DNA of 64,000 nucleotides from Pseudonocardia sp. C8 (GTDB taxonomy: Bacteria; Actinomycetota; Actinomycetes; Mycobacteriales; Pseudonocardiaceae): contig NZ_JACMTR010000002.1 of NCBI RefSeq assembly GCF_014267175.1, forward strand, positions 2,629,501 through 2,693,500. The letters are read 5' to 3'. This document shows, piece after piece, positions 62,591-64,000 of this stretch. The position numbers were made by a program, and so were the translations under genes. Each line of letters starts with the position of its first letter. The first letter of the stretch is position 1. Below the pieces are notes generated by a model. It was not told the origin of the DNA. It made no database searches and worked only from the letters and a program-made list of their open reading frames with translations.

Positions 62591-64000
62591 ATGACCCGCT
62601 CGCACCGTCCCCGTCCCGGCTCCCGCTCGGGCGGCCCGCCCCGCGGCGGCGGACCGCGCCGGCACGACGCACCGCCCCCGTCCGGCATCCGGGGTGACGG
62701 CGACGAGCTCGGCTCCCGGCTGCACGGCCTGGACGGCGCGAGCTACGGCGCCTACAAGGGTCTCGCCGGGCACTGGGCGATGGACGGGTTCGAGCTGGAG
62801 ATCCGCAAGGTCCAGTCGGACCCGTTCGCGCCGCCGTCGCGGCTGCGGGTGACGGTCCCGGCGGACACCGCGGGGCTGCCCGCCGAGCTGTACCGGACGC
62901 CGGTCCGGGCCCGCGCGCTCGGCGGGTTCCTGCTCCGCGCGCTGCGGGACGCGCTGCGCGGCGGCCCGGTGCACGTCGACGCGGGCGGCCAGGAGGTCCT
63001 GGACCGCAGCGCGATCCGCATCGCCCGCGACGGCGACGCGGCCGGCACCGTGACCGTCGAGCTCGGCGCGCCGCTGCCCGGGCACGGCCGGCGCATCGCC
63101 GGGCACGCCGCTGCCCGGACGCTGGCCTCCGAGCTCCCCGACGCCGTGCACGCGGCGCTGACCTGGAAGCACGTCGACCAGGACGCCGCCACGGCGTTCG
63201 TCGAGACCGTCGAGGACTCCGCCGCCCTGCGCGAGGCGCTGCCCGGGCGCGGGCTCGTCGCGTTCGTCGCCGACGGAGCCGTGCTCCCGCGGGCGTCCGG
63301 TGTGGACGACCGCGTGCTGCGCGGCGGGGTGCCGTTCTCCTCGCCGCCGTCGCTGCGGGTGACGCTGCCGGTGCCGAACCGCGGCGAGGTGAGCGGGATG
63401 GGGGTGCCCGAGGGCGTCACGCTGATCGTCGGCGGCGGCTACCACGGCAAGTCCACGCTGCTGCGCGCCCTGGAGACCGGCGTCTACGACCACGTGCCCG
63501 GCGACGGCCGCGAGCTCGTCGTCGCCCGGCCCGGTGCGGTGTCGGTCCGGGCCGAGGACGAGCGCGCCGTGCAGCGGGTGGACGTCCGCGCGTTCGTGTC
63601 CGGGCTGCCGTCGGGAAAGCCGACCGAGGACTTCTCGACCGAGTCGGCGTCCGGCTCGACCTCGCAGGCGGCCTCGACGATCGAGGCGCTCGAGTCGGGC
63701 GCGGACGTGCTGCTCATCGACGAGGACACCTCGGCGACCAACGTCATGATCCGCGACGCCCGGATGCGCGAGCTGATCGAGGCCGAGCCGCTGGTGCCGT
63801 TCGTGGACCGGGTCCGGCCGCTGCACCGCGGGCACGGCGTGTCGACGGTGCTGGTGATGGGCGGGTCCGGTGACTACCTGGACCGCGCCGACACGGTGAT
63901 CCTGCTGCAGGACTACCGGGTCTCCGACGTCACCGCGCGGGCCCGCGAGATCGCCGGCGTCGCCCCGGAGGACGGCGACGCGGAGTTCCCCGCGTTCGGC
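62591..64000 (+). CDS. Predicted ABC-class P-loop ATPase (PF09818-type), 3' end outside window
   Basis: The 470 codons present from ATG 62591 (GAGAGGA upstream) have no stop before the window edge. A basic, disordered N-terminus (about 1-35) is followed by GYKGLAGHW-like YGAYKGLAGHW, a central domain, Walker A IVGGGYHGKSTLLRALETGVYDHVPGDG (about 278-305) and Walker B-like DVLLIDEDTSATNVMIRD (about 373-390). These are the signatures of the COG3044 family, predicted ABC-type ATPases of unknown role that are not transporters. Confidence 0.88.
   Translation, partial: MTRSHRPRPGSRSGGPPRGGGPRRHDAPPPSGIRGDGDELGSRLHGLDGASYGAYKGLAGHWAMDGFELEIRKVQSDPFAPPSRLRVTVPADTAGLPAELYRTPVRARALGGFLLRALRDALRGGPVHVDAGGQEVLDRSAIRIARDGDAAGTVTVELGAPLPGHGRRIAGHAAARTLASELPDAVHAALTWKHVDQDAATAFVETVEDSAALREALPGRGLVAFVADGAVLPRASGVDDRVLRGGVPFSSPPSLRVTLPVPNRGEVSGMGVPEGVTLIVGGGYHGKSTLLRALETGVYDHVPGDGRELVVARPGAVSVRAEDERAVQRVDVRAFVSGLPSGKPTEDFSTESASGSTSQAASTIEALESGADVLLIDEDTSATNVMIRDARMRELIEAEPLVPFVDRVRPLHRGHGVSTVLVMGGSGDYLDRADTVILLQDYRVSDVTARAREIAGVAPEDGDAEFPAFG

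Overview
The window is about 73% G+C, with codons ending almost always in G or C and frequent ATGA/GTGA overlaps between genes. It carries marker genes of the F420- and GarA-containing Actinobacteria: F420-dependent glucose-6-phosphate dehydrogenase, GarA, a HelD-type RNA polymerase recycling ATPase and DUF222/HNH, DUF742, DUF3516 and DUF4232 families. The best guess is a chromosomal segment of Pseudonocardia or a close relative in the Pseudonocardiales. No rRNA, tRNA, CRISPR array, integrase or transposase was seen, so this looks like ordinary chromosome with accessory catabolic and signalling islands.

Layout. 1-1105 is the start of an Nramp-like transporter running out of the window. 1254-12310 is a catabolic island: two IclR regulators, then a class II aldolase/decarboxylase-like protein, an aldehyde dehydrogenase, a three-part acetone/acetophenone-carboxylase-like enzyme (HyuA-like, HyuB-like, small gamma-like zinc protein), a short-chain dehydrogenase and an aromatic-ring FAD monooxygenase. 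12584-16596 is a signalling cluster of two GAF-ANTAR proteins, a CheR-PAS coiled-coil protein and a charged coiled-coil protein. 16604-19122 holds a membrane protein, a nucleotidyltransferase-fold protein and a metallophosphoesterase. 19206-22053 is an iron/siderophore ABC importer behind an IdeR-like iron box. 22339-28032 holds a truncated dehydrogenase, a frameshifted DUF222/HNH protein, a small membrane protein, an orphan DUF742 protein and a luciferase-like oxidoreductase.

28043-44000 is rich in nucleic-acid and signalling enzymes: a PAS-GGDEF-EAL protein, a Ski2-like DUF3516 helicase, a striking fusion of a catalytically degenerate LigD-type ligase with a LytS-type histidine-kinase region, a beta-phosphoglucomutase/GH65 phosphorylase pair, HelD, DinB, a frameshifted class I amidotransferase and RecQ. 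44048-48803 has F420-dependent glucose-6-phosphate dehydrogenase coupled to an enoyl-CoA hydratase, a BTAD regulator and two MEDS-domain sensors. 49038-56488 resembles the mycobacterial Rv1822-Rv1832 neighbourhood (PgsA-like, GcvH, GarA, DUF151 nuclease, MerR, GcvP) but lacks the MerR gene ftsR expected after garA. gcvP is preceded by a tandem glycine riboswitch. 56519-61558 is a dehydroshikimate/shikimate catabolic module (QsuB-like fusion, shikimate/quinate dehydrogenase, TetR regulator, MHS transporter). The window ends in a DUF4232 lipoprotein and a truncated ABC-class ATPase gene.

At least eight genes start 6-7 bases after a TANNNT element and look leaderless. Two genes (DUF222/HNH and the amidotransferase) appear shifted by one base in C or G homopolymers, which points to sequence error or true decay. 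The least explained items are the dead-ligase/LytS fusion, the carboxylase island with its shared palindromic operator, and a ten-base complementarity between glycine aptamer II and the gcvP ribosome binding site.
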